Assembly: GCA_025054935.1 (NCBI GenBank) | Contig: JANWZD010000011.1 | Location: 62,001-126,000 of the forward strand | Length of the DNA stretch: 64,000 nt | Source of the DNA: Dehalococcoidia bacterium | GTDB taxonomy: Bacteria; Chloroflexota; Dehalococcoidia; SpSt-223 | Direction of reading: 5' to 3' | Part shown: positions 53,390 through 60,981 of the stretch, piece by piece | Layout of the letters: each line of letters begins with the position of its first letter | Numbering within the stretch: the stretch's first letter is position 1 | Program-made: the position numbers and the translations under genes | The notes under the pieces: model-generated | The model's input: the letters and a program-made list of their open reading frames with translations, nothing else | What the model was told of the DNA's origin: nothing | Database searches by the model: none

Positions 53390-53402
53390 TGGCAGCGCGG
53401 CC

Positions 53403-54572
53403 TCATCCCGCGAATTGGGCGATCGCCGCGAGGTACTGTTCGGCGACGGCGTCCGGCGCGAGAGTGACGGCAGCCCAGCGCCGTCCCGCCTCGCCCCGCG
53501 CTGCCCGACCGGCCGGGTCGAGCGCCAGCGTCCGCAGCGCGGCGGCGAGCGCCTCTTCGTCCTCGGGCGGCACAAGGGTGACGGCGTCGGGCGGCAGTTC
53601 GCGGAACGCGCCGACCGCCGAGGCGACCAGCGGCGTGCCGGCTGCGAGCGCCCGCAGCGCCGCGCCCGAAGTCTCGCCGCGGGTGGGCCAGCGCAGGGCG
53701 ATCGCAAGATCGACGGCGGCGAGCGCGCGGCCGAAGTCCCGCCAGCTCACCCGGCCGGTCACGAGTGTCCGCTCGCGGACGCCGGGCGCAGCGGCCGCCA
53801 GCGCCGGCTCGAGGGCGCCGCCATCCTCCCCCACGATCACCAGCCGCCAGTCGGGCAGCTCCGGCGCGAGGGCGTTCAGCGCCCGGACAGTTGCGTCCAG
53901 GTGCTTCTCGGGCGTGACGAGGCCGAAAACGCCGAACAGCAGCGCCTGCACCGGCAGGCCGAGCGCCCTGCGCGCCGCCGCGCGGTCCAGCCGGGTCGGC
54001 GGGGCGACGAGATGGGGCACAACCGCGACCTGCGCCTCCGGACGACCCTGACGGACGAGGGCAGCGGCAGCCTCGCTGTGGACGATGACGCCGAGGCTGG
54101 CATCGACGACCCGGCCCGTCAGCGGCCACGCTTCGGCGACGACGCCGCGCACGCGATGGAGGGCCCCGCGCGCTGCCCGGCCGCCCGCGACGCCGTGGCT
54201 GTAGAGCATCTCGCGGATATAGCCGGCGCCGTCGCCGCGATGTTCGGTGATCGCCGAGATGAAGTGATGGATGACGGGGTCGTGGAGGACGACGACGCCC
54301 GGCCAGGCGAGCGCAGCGCGGTAGGCCGGCTCGTGAGCGAGGCTGTTGCCGAGCTGATAGAGCGCAACATCCCAGCTGTTCGCGCCGGCGGGGCCGCGAA
54401 ACTCGGCAACCGGCTGCCACGGGATAGCCGCGCGGGAAGGCAGGCGCGGGGGATGGGCCGAGTAGAGCGTGAGACGGCAGCGGGCGGCGAGTGCCGGCGC
54501 GAGCTCAGCGCTGTAGTCGGCGATGCCGGTCGGCTCGGGGGGGAGGGGCGTCACCATGGCGAGGCGCATCAT
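53403..54572 (-). CDS. GT4-type glycosyltransferase, divergent
   Basis: 389 aa. N-domain: MVTPLPPEPTGIADYSAELAP, HDPVIHHFISAITEH; C-domain: FGVFGLVTPEKHLDATVRAL and RWPTRGETSGAALRALAAGTP in place of the usual E-x7-E loop. This resembles GT4 enzymes in which the donor-site Glu is in a GETSG motif. Start overlaps the upstream stop by 4 nt; 13 nt follow to the next start codon. Confidence 0.85.
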   Translation of the reverse strand: MMRLAMVTPLPPEPTGIADYSAELAPALAARCRLTLYSAHPPRLPSRAAIPWQPVAEFRGPAGANSWDVALYQLGNSLAHEPAYRAALAWPGVVVLHDPVIHHFISAITEHRGDGAGYIREMLYSHGVAGGRAARGALHRVRGVVAEAWPLTGRVVDASLGVIVHSEAAAALVRQGRPEAQVAVVPHLVAPPTRLDRAAARRALGLPVQALLFGVFGLVTPEKHLDATVRALNALAPELPDWRLVIVGEDGGALEPALAAAAPGVRERTLVTGRVSWRDFGRALAAVDLAIALRWPTRGETSGAALRALAAGTPLVASAVGAFRELPPDAVTLVPPEDEEALAAALRTLALDPAGRAARGEAGRRWAAVTLAPDAVAEQYLAAIAQFAG

Positions 54573-56062
54573 GCCTCCTCGGCGGGCACGCGGCCGTCAA
54601 CCGCCGGCGAGGCGTGCCGGCGTGCTGCTAGCCGCGCCTGCAGGAGCGCGAGGCTGCGCCGCAGCTGGACGAGGTCGCGGTCGAGAGCGGCGACGATGGC
54701 GTCGCTCTCTTCGCCGCGGCGAGTGAGCTCGCCCAGCAGCGCGCGCACCCGGGCAGTCTCGGCTGCAAGCTCCCCAAGCCGCTCCTCGAGGCGGTCATCG
54801 CGATCGTTGAGGGCGGCGAAAGCCGCTTCGAGGGAGTCAACGAGCGCGACCAGCCGGGTGAGCAGCTGCTCGTATTCCGCCTGCCACGCTTGGAACGTCT
54901 CAAGGACGGGGAGCATCGACCAGCGGACAACTAGCCAACTGGCGGCGCGCGCGAGGGCGAACGCCCGTTCCGGAAGCGAGCGCGCGCTGCGCCACGATGC
55001 CGGACCAAGCGCCGACCAGCCGCGCAGCAGAGGCAGCAGCGTCTCGTTGAGGGCGTGCGCGTGTGCCGGATGAAATGCGCGGCGGTGTCCGGCAAGGCGG
55101 CTCGGCGGCGGCGGCGGCTCAAGGCGGAGCAGGCGGCGGTAGTGGGGCAACACGTCTGGGCGAAGGCGTTCAACCGCGCTCGCGAGCTCCCGATAGACCG
55201 CGGTCAGTGCTGCCTGCTCGCGGGGCGAGCCGAGCGTCGGGTAGCGGGCGGCCTCGGCGGCGACAAAGGCGCGCCACTGGCCTGTCGCGAGGTGCTTCAA
55301 CTGGTAGCGCAGCCGGCCGCGATGATAGGCGGTGTAGTAGCGGTCGCTGTTGCGGCCGAGAGACGCCGACTCCGAATGGACTGCCACCGCCTCAGGACGG
55401 TAGACCACGCGCCAGCCGGCCTCGCGCAGCCGCCGGCAGAGGTCTACTTCCTCGAAGTATCCCGGCCAAAACTGCTCGTCGAGCAGCCCGACTTCGTCGA
55501 GCGCGGCGCGCCGCACGCCGAGCACCGCGCCGGTCACATACTCCACATCGCGCGGCGTGTCGTGCTGGCCGGCGTCGATCTCGCCGTAGCCGTAGTGGTG
55601 GCCGAGGGCGAGCGGCTGGTCGAGATAGCCCCCAGCGTGCTGGAGCGTCAGGCGATCGGGAAAATACAGCTTTGCGCCGACCGCGCCGATCCGCGCGTCC
55701 TCGGCGAAGGCAGCGGCGACCCGCTCGAGGCAGTCGGGGTCGAGGACAACGTCTTGGTTGAGCAGCACGACAAGCGGCGCGCGTGCGGCGCGGATGCCGA
55801 CATTCATGCCGCCGGCGAAGCCGAGGTTGCGCTCGGTGCGGAGCAGCGGCAGCTGCGGGTAGGCACGCTGAATGAGCGCGGCGGTGTCATCGGTCGAGGC
55901 GTTGTCGACAACGATGATCTCGAGATCGCGCAGCGTTTGCGTCAGCAGCGCAGTCAGGCACGCCGAGACGAACGGCGCGCCATTCCAGAAGAGAACTATG
56001 GCGCTGAGCGCTGGGGTGACAGGTTGGGTGCGTATCGGTCGGGCGTTCAGGGGCGCCCCCAA
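54569..56062 (-). CDS. GT2 glycosyltransferase with long C-terminal coiled coil
   Basis: 497 aa. N-terminal GT-A domain to ~300: AIVLFWNGAPFVSACLTALL, VVDNASTDDTAA, LLNQDVVLDPDCLE, YVTGAVLGVRRAALDEVGLLD, FEEVDLCRRLREAGWRVVYRPEA. About 80 further residues precede a hydrophobic, Trp-containing stretch (ASWLVVRWSMLP), then a ~130-residue coiled coil. The tail may tether or dimerise the enzyme, or set glycan length. First gene of the five-GT operon, 22 nt after an extended -10 box. Confidence 0.88.
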   Translation of the reverse strand: MGAPLNARPIRTQPVTPALSAIVLFWNGAPFVSACLTALLTQTLRDLEIIVVDNASTDDTAALIQRAYPQLPLLRTERNLGFAGGMNVGIRAARAPLVVLLNQDVVLDPDCLERVAAAFAEDARIGAVGAKLYFPDRLTLQHAGGYLDQPLALGHHYGYGEIDAGQHDTPRDVEYVTGAVLGVRRAALDEVGLLDEQFWPGYFEEVDLCRRLREAGWRVVYRPEAVAVHSESASLGRNSDRYYTAYHRGRLRYQLKHLATGQWRAFVAAEAARYPTLGSPREQAALTAVYRELASAVERLRPDVLPHYRRLLRLEPPPPPSRLAGHRRAFHPAHAHALNETLLPLLRGWSALGPASWRSARSLPERAFALARAASWLVVRWSMLPVLETFQAWQAEYEQLLTRLVALVDSLEAAFAALNDRDDRLEERLGELAAETARVRALLGELTRRGEESDAIVAALDRDLVQLRRSLALLQARLAARRHASPAVDGRVPAEEA

Positions 56063-56083
56063 GCGGCCGCGTTGGCCGGCCGG

Positions 56084-56092
56084 AGTATAGCA
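56084..56092 (-). promoter_or_regulatory. Extended -10 TGCTATACT of the five-GT operon
   Basis: Reading leftward, TGC-TATACT 22 nt before the ATG at 56062. One half of a divergent promoter pair. Confidence 0.55.
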
Positions 56093-56112
56093 AAGGCGCG
56101 CCCTCCCCTCGC

Positions 56113-56141
56113 TTGATCGGCTGCCCTCTGCCGCCTACACT
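56113..56141 (+). promoter_or_regulatory. Promoter of the flippase-like gene
   Basis: TTGATC (56113-56118), 17 nt, TACACT (56136-56141); the GTG start at 56190 is 49 nt further. The spacing is optimal, and the site is divergent from the TGCTATACT box 20 nt to the left. Confidence 0.5.
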
Positions 56142-56189
56142 CCCCCTCCGACACTAAGGCGCCAACCACGGAAGGTAGCCGGGCGACGG

Positions 56190-57182
56190 GTGGCGGGGAT
56201 CACGTCCTCACGAGAATTGTGGCTCCGACTCGTCGTCGGCTTGCTCATCAGTGCTGGCGCGATCGCGCTCACCCTTCGCCTCGTCGACCTTGAGGAAGTG
56301 ACAACGACCCTGCGCTCCACCAATCCAGTGCTGACGCTCGCGGCGCTTGGCTCCTTTCTCCTGACGACCTACGCCAAAGCGGCGCGGTGGACTGCGCTCT
56401 CCGGGCTGCCCCAACGGGCCAGCCGGCGCCTGCTGCCCGGTCTCGTCATCGGGCAGTTGGTCAATACCCTCATTCCCGCGCGGCTGGGCGACCTTGCGCG
56501 CGCCGTCGTCGCCGGCGAGGCGACCGGCCTCGGCAAAGCGTTTTTGCTGGGGACGGTCGTCCTCGAGAAGCTGATCGATGGGCTGTGCGTGCTCCTCGTT
56601 GCGGCGCTTCTCCTGCCGTTTCTGCGCCTGCCGGAGTGGCTGGTGGCGAGCGGACTTGAAGCGGCTCTGGGTGTTCTTCTGCTCGGCGCCGGAATCGCGA
56701 CGCTGCTGCTCGTCGGCGACCGGCTTTTGGCGCTCGCTGCCCAGCTCCTGCGCGCCGTTCCCGGTCGCTGGAGCGCTCGCCTCACGCGCGCTCTCGCCGA
56801 CGCCATCCGCGGTCTGGGCGGGCTGCGCACTTGGCCGCAGCGCTGGTGGGTGAGCTGGTGGTCGTTCGTGGCGTGGACCACGATGATCGCCACCAATGTG
56901 CTGGTCTTTCAGGCGGTCGGACTTGAGGCGGAGCTGAGCGCTGCCGTCATCGTCCTGCTTGCGGTGACCGTCGGCGGATCGGTCCCCTCGGTCCCTGGCC
57001 GCGTCGGCGTGTTTCACTCGCTCGTCGCCGCGCCGCTGATCCTGACGGGCGTCGACCCGGCGCGGGCAGTGTCGGCTGCGGTCGTGCTGCACCTGCTCGT
57101 TGTCTCGACGCAGCTTGTGCTTGGGGTGCTCTTCATCTGGCGGGCAAGCCTCGACCCGCGCCAGCTCGCGGCGCTGAAGTAG
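56190..57182 (+). CDS. LPG_synthase_TM (AglD/UPF0104-type) membrane protein, flippase-like
   Basis: 330 aa from a GTG. Seven to eight transmembrane segments. Family motifs: TTYAKAARWTALS, GQLVNTLIPARLGDLARAV, VLEKLIDGLCVLLVA and SVPSVPGRVGVFHSLV. The membrane part of lysylphosphatidylglycerol synthases and AglD-like proteins has this pattern and is thought to flip or transfer lipid-linked sugars. Divergent from the GT operon, which fits a role as a glycan or lipid-linked precursor flippase. Confidence 0.85.
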   Translation: MAGITSSRELWLRLVVGLLISAGAIALTLRLVDLEEVTTTLRSTNPVLTLAALGSFLLTTYAKAARWTALSGLPQRASRRLLPGLVIGQLVNTLIPARLGDLARAVVAGEATGLGKAFLLGTVVLEKLIDGLCVLLVAALLLPFLRLPEWLVASGLEAALGVLLLGAGIATLLLVGDRLLALAAQLLRAVPGRWSARLTRALADAIRGLGGLRTWPQRWWVSWWSFVAWTTMIATNVLVFQAVGLEAELSAAVIVLLAVTVGGSVPSVPGRVGVFHSLVAAPLILTGVDPARAVSAAVVLHLLVVSTQLVLGVLFIWRASLDPRQLAALK

Positions 57183-57203
57183 CAGGAATGTCGCCCGCCG
57201 TCT

Positions 57204-57212
57204 TGCTATCGT
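57204..57212 (+). promoter_or_regulatory. Extended -10 TGCTATCGT of the secreted glycosidase
   Basis: TGC-TATCGT 19 nt before the ATG at 57232, with GGAGGA at 57220-57225 as the ribosome site. The longer frame from 57211 would start inside this box. Confidence 0.5.
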
Positions 57213-57231
57213 GTCTTATGGAGGACAACAG

Positions 57232-58734
57232 ATGCCACTGCGTGGTAGCCCTCTGCTCGCGACGGGAGCGCTTGTGGCGTTGGGGGTTTCGCTCCTGGCC
57301 GGCCTCGGCGGGTCGACTGGAGCGGCGCAAAGCCCGACGCGGCATTATCTTCCGATCGCGATGGTGAACGACCCGAAACCCCAGAGCTCGCTCGTCGCCG
57401 TCTGGCATAAGCCGTTCGCCGACGATGCCGCTGCGGACCGCGCCGCTGTCAGCGGTGCCCGCTACGTGCGCGCGTTTATCGAGTGGCGCAATGTCGAGCC
57501 GGTCCAGACGACGCCGCCGACCTACAACTGGAGCCAGTACGACGCCGAGCTCGGCGCGATCATCAGCCGCGGCCTCGAGCCGATGCTGAACCTGACCGAC
57601 GCGCCCGACTGGGCCGCCTTCCCGAACTGCGGTCCGTTCAAGGATGCCAACGGCCAAGAGCGCTGGGTTGAGTGGGTGAAGGCGACGGTGGCGCGCTACT
57701 CGGCCCCCCCGTACAACGTGCGCTACTTCTTGCTCACGAATGAGCCCGACTTCCGGATGAAGAACCCGAACGACCGGAACGGCGGCGGCTACGGCGGCGG
57801 CTGCTGGGGGGACAACCCGGCGGCGTTTGGCGCGATGCTCCGCGCCACCTACAGCGCCGTCAAGCCGCTCTATCCTCACGTCTTTCTCGTGATGGGGCCG
57901 CTTGCATCGGACGGTTCGAACGCCGACTTCAATCTGAACTTCCTGCAGGAGGTCGTCAACCCGGCGATTGGGAATGCCGGCAATGCATTCGATCTGGCAT
58001 CGTTCAACTATTTCATCTTCTATCGCCGCAACTGGGAGCAGTACGGCACGTCGGTGATCGGCAAGGCCGAGCGGTTCCGCCAGATCATGGCGTCGGCCGG
58101 CGGCGCGAAGCCGGTGATCGTGGCGGAGACCGGCCTCGTCGAAGACGAACTAGGCGCGACCGCCGAAAGCCAGGCGATCCTCGTTCCGCAAGTGCTCACC
58201 CAAGCGCTCGCTGACCGCGCCCGCGCCACCGGCGACGGCATCCGGATCGCGACGTGGTTCTCGCTGAAAGATTTCGCCACGCCGAACAACGACTCCGATT
58301 GGGGCCTGATCGACCTCCAGAACAACCCGAAACCGGCCTACCGCGCGCTGCGCCAGTGGGTGAACGAACTGCACGGCGCGACGCTCAAGGCGAACCAGAG
58401 CGAGCCAACCTACGGGGTCACCCCGCCGGCGGGAGCGCGCCGATGCGACGCCGCGGCGACTGGAGCGACCTTCTTCTGCGACACGCTCCAGCGCTATCTC
58501 TTCACCACCACCGGCCCGCACGACAAACTGGTCGTCTGGGTTGACCCGGGCGCGAAGCCGACCACGAATTTCTATTTCAAGACGACAGCGACCCGCGTCA
58601 TCTCCTATCCCGCGAATGAGGTGTTCGGCATCCGCGACCGCGAGGGGAACCCCGTCAATTTCCCGGTCGTTGGCGGCCAGCTCCAAATCACGGTCGGGGA
58701 GAGCCCCCTCTACCTCGACGTGCTCCGAAGATAG
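57232..58734 (+). CDS. Secreted TIM-barrel glycosidase (GH-A clan-like)
   Basis: 500 aa from the ATG at 57232 with GGAGGA 6 nt upstream. A signal peptide spans about residues 1-33 (ALVALGVSLLAGLGGSTGAAQ). The barrel has FIEWRNVEP, LLTNEPDF with acid/base E171, and VIVAETGL with nucleophile E299, the GH-A pattern of retaining glycosidases (GH5/GH39-like). A ~120-residue beta-rich C-terminal domain with two Cys follows. Probably trims or remodels the exported glycan made by the neighbouring GT genes, or degrades external polysaccharide. Confidence 0.85.
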   Translation: MPLRGSPLLATGALVALGVSLLAGLGGSTGAAQSPTRHYLPIAMVNDPKPQSSLVAVWHKPFADDAAADRAAVSGARYVRAFIEWRNVEPVQTTPPTYNWSQYDAELGAIISRGLEPMLNLTDAPDWAAFPNCGPFKDANGQERWVEWVKATVARYSAPPYNVRYFLLTNEPDFRMKNPNDRNGGGYGGGCWGDNPAAFGAMLRATYSAVKPLYPHVFLVMGPLASDGSNADFNLNFLQEVVNPAIGNAGNAFDLASFNYFIFYRRNWEQYGTSVIGKAERFRQIMASAGGAKPVIVAETGLVEDELGATAESQAILVPQVLTQALADRARATGDGIRIATWFSLKDFATPNNDSDWGLIDLQNNPKPAYRALRQWVNELHGATLKANQSEPTYGVTPPAGARRCDAAATGATFFCDTLQRYLFTTTGPHDKLVVWVDPGAKPTTNFYFKTTATRVISYPANEVFGIRDREGNPVNFPVVGGQLQITVGESPLYLDVLRR

Positions 58735-58779
58735 CGCGGCTGGGGGCGGCTCGCGGCGGGCGGCCGTTCGTCTCGCGCC

Positions 58780-59565
58780 TCAGACTGTCCGCAGGAAGGC
58801 GAGCATCTCGGCTGCCCACCGGTCGACGGTGTCGCGAAAGCGGCGGCCTCCTGCTGTCTCGACAAAGCGGTGCGGGCCGAGCAAGGCGCGGGCGGCGAGC
58901 GTGTTCCGATAGATCTCGTCGTCGCGGCCGACGAGGACAAGGGTCGGGCAGCGGACGGCGGGAAGCGTCGCGCTCATGTCGTAGGTGAACGCTGCCTCGA
59001 AGCCGGCCAGTGCGCGCTCGCCAAGCTGCAGGCGCTCGATCACGTCGCGCGTCGCCTCGCCGGGGTCGCCTTCACGTTTCAGGGAGAGCGAGAAGAGCGT
59101 CTGAAGATGGCTGCCGTCCTCGGCGGCCGGTGGGGTGCCAAAGCGCCCGGCACGGAGCGCCTCTAAGCGCTGGGCGCGCTCGCGCTCGTCGAAATAGGGA
59201 ATGCCGCCGAGGATGAGCGCATTCACCTGGGCCGGGGCGCGTGCCGCGAGATCGATGGCAATCGCCGCCCCGGTGTGATAGCCGTGAACGGCTGCGCGCT
59301 CGAAGCCGAGCTTCGCGATCGCTTCGCTGACGGCGTCGGCGTAGAGCGGGATGGTGGCGCGGCCGACCGGCGGGGCGGAGTTGCCGTAGCCGAGCGTGTC
59401 GAGCGCAACGACCCGACGCTCCACCGCCAGCAGGGGAATGATCGGCCGGAACATGGCGGAGGATTGCGGCGATTGGTGGAGCAGGATGAGCGGTTCGCCG
59501 GCTCCGGCGGTGAGGTAATGGATCTGGCCGAAGCGGGTCTCGACAAAGCCGCGCCGGATGGTCAT
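58780..59565 (-). CDS. Alpha/beta-hydrolase-fold protein with His at the nucleophile elbow
   Basis: 261 aa from the ATG at 59565. The fold is alpha/beta hydrolase (LILLHQSPQSSAMFRP, ALDTLGYGNSAPP, VLVGRDDEIYRN), but the nucleophile elbow reads GYHTG with H97 in place of Ser, and the usual catalytic His near the end is absent (ETAGGRRFRDTVD). A classical Ser-His-Asp triad is therefore missing. Close relative of 60074-60925, which has the same changes. Substrate unknown; possibly a non-hydrolytic role. The ATG overlaps the stop of a frameshifted VOC gene by 4 nt. Confidence 0.85.
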   Translation of the reverse strand: MTIRRGFVETRFGQIHYLTAGAGEPLILLHQSPQSSAMFRPIIPLLAVERRVVALDTLGYGNSAPPVGRATIPLYADAVSEAIAKLGFERAAVHGYHTGAAIAIDLAARAPAQVNALILGGIPYFDERERAQRLEALRAGRFGTPPAAEDGSHLQTLFSLSLKREGDPGEATRDVIERLQLGERALAGFEAAFTYDMSATLPAVRCPTLVLVGRDDEIYRNTLAARALLGPHRFVETAGGRRFRDTVDRWAAEMLAFLRTV

Positions 59566-59990
59566 GGCCAAGAGCTCCCGAGAGGCGTCATCCCCAGTTG
59601 CAGGCGGTACAGCTGAACATCGCCCCGGACGAAGCGGACCGGCTAGCCGCCCGGCGAGAGAACGCAGACGCAGGCGCCGCTCGGAACGGTGCGCTGATCG
59701 GCCCAAGTTGGGCCGCATCCCGAGCGAGCGCCCGCCGCGGGCCCCCTCGCAGTCGTCGACGAGCAGAAATGGGGCGCCCGAGGCCTGCTCGCGCCCAGCC
59801 GGCTGCTCGGGCGGCGTGCCGCCGCCGTGAAGCTCAAGGCGCGGGCCGCCGAGGTCGAAGAGAGCGCCCCGCTCGGCCGGCTCGCCGGGCGTGGGGCGAA
59901 CGTGCTCCAGCCCCCTGCTTTCCTCCCAGAACGCTGCTTCCTGCTGAAGGTTTTCTCCCGCAGGACGAACTCGGTCAGGATTGAGCGCAT
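59562..59990 (-). pseudogene. Frameshifted VOC (glyoxalase-like) gene
   Basis: The ATG at 59990 begins RSILTEFVLRE; after a one-base shift the frame reads NLQQEAAFWEESRGLEHVRP, ERGALFDLGGPRLELHGGG and FLLVDDCEGARGG, typical of a vicinal-oxygen-chelate protein. A further shift restores DVQLYRLQLGMTPLGSSWP and a stop whose TGA overlaps the hydrolase ATG by 4 nt. At least two frame changes are needed. Gene decay or sequencing error are both possible; the preserved overlap supports recent disruption or error. Confidence 0.65.
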
Positions 59991-60034
59991 AGTTCCTCTT
60001 CTCTCTTGGCGATGACGGTGTCGGCTGACAGCTA

Positions 60035-60043
60035 TGGTACGCT
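60035..60043 (+). promoter_or_regulatory. Extended -10 TGGTACGCT of the second His-elbow gene
   Basis: TGG-TACGCT, 30 nt before the ATG at 60074, followed by GAGGGA (60064-60069) as a ribosome site. Confidence 0.45.
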
Positions 60044-60073
60044 AGCCACCGATTTCGGCGACGAGGGAATGGG

Positions 60074-60925
60074 ATGGCGCGTGTCCGTCGCGGCTATCTT
60101 GCTGCCCCAACTGGGCGAATCCACTATCGGCACGCCGGACCTGATGGGGACGATGCGCCGGCGCTCGTCTTGTTTCACGAGTCGCCGCTGTCGTCGGTCA
60201 TCTTCGAGCGCGCCCTGCCGTTGCTGGGAGAGCGATTGCGCGTCTGGGCGTTCGATACGCCGGGCTACGGGCTGTCCGACCCGCCCCCGGCACCGCTCGA
60301 AATCCCGGAGTATGCGCGTTGGCTCCTCCAAGGGATCGATGCGCTCGGCATCGACCGCTTTGCGGCGGGCGGGGGGCATACCGGCGCTTCGCTCGCCATC
60401 GAGGTGGCGGCGCTGGCTGGTCCTGAGCGGGTCTCCTGCGTCATTCTCTCGGGCGTGCCGCTCCTCGCGCCGGAAGAGCGAGCCGAGTACCTTGCGAACT
60501 GGGCGCCCGAAATGGTGCTCGACGCTGACGGCGCATATCTCCGCTGGGCGTGGGAGCGCTACCAGCGGATTTGGGGACCGGACGACCCGGCACTCAACAC
60601 CCTTGCCATCATCCAGCTGCTTCAGGTCTGGGACCGCTACAGCTGGGCCTACAACGCCGCCTTCCGCCACGACCCTGCGCCCAGTCTCGCTACGCTTGCC
60701 TGCCCGATCTTGCTGCTCAATTCCGAGGACGACCTGCTGAACTTCACCGACCCGCGCGCGCTGGAACTGGCACCGCATGCCAAGCTGGTGCGCGTGCCGG
60801 GTCTGCGCGGGCAGTTGCCGTGGCGCCGTCCTGAGGTGTACGCCGACGAGACGATCGCCTTCATCCTCGGCGAGCCGCCGCGCTTCCGCTCGGCCGCAGC
60901 TGCTGAGGAGCGCCGGCCGCTCTAA
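60074..60925 (+). CDS. Alpha/beta-hydrolase-fold protein, His-elbow paralogue
   Basis: 283 aa. LVLFHESPLSSVIFERALPL, FDTPGYGLSDPP, and the elbow GGGHTGAS with H102 where Ser is expected; near the end LLLNSEDDLL is present but no catalytic His follows (PGLRGQLPWRRPEV). The paired H-x-SPxSS loop and GxHTGA elbow are shared with the divergently placed 58780-59565 gene. Probably a small subfamily of the alpha/beta-hydrolase fold with altered chemistry. Convergent with no gene; followed by the HD gene on the same strand. Confidence 0.85.
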   Translation: MARVRRGYLAAPTGRIHYRHAGPDGDDAPALVLFHESPLSSVIFERALPLLGERLRVWAFDTPGYGLSDPPPAPLEIPEYARWLLQGIDALGIDRFAAGGGHTGASLAIEVAALAGPERVSCVILSGVPLLAPEERAEYLANWAPEMVLDADGAYLRWAWERYQRIWGPDDPALNTLAIIQLLQVWDRYSWAYNAAFRHDPAPSLATLACPILLLNSEDDLLNFTDPRALELAPHAKLVRVPGLRGQLPWRRPEVYADETIAFILGEPPRFRSAAAAEERRPL

Positions 60926-60965
60926 GTCAAAAACGCTGCTGGTGGGAGAAGGCGGCAGGACGCAG

Positions 60966-60971
60966 TACACT
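60966..60971 (+). promoter_or_regulatory. -10 TACACT, 10 nt before the HD-domain start codon
   Basis: TACACT, then 10 nt, then ATG at 60982. No ribosome site. The GTG at 60976 lies too close to the box to be the usual start. Confidence 0.45.
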
Positions 60972-60981
60972 GACAGTGGCG

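Noticed and set aside
53370-55073. 567-aa plus-strand frame in the GT4 operon
   Set aside because: Antisense shadow of the GT4 and GT2 genes.
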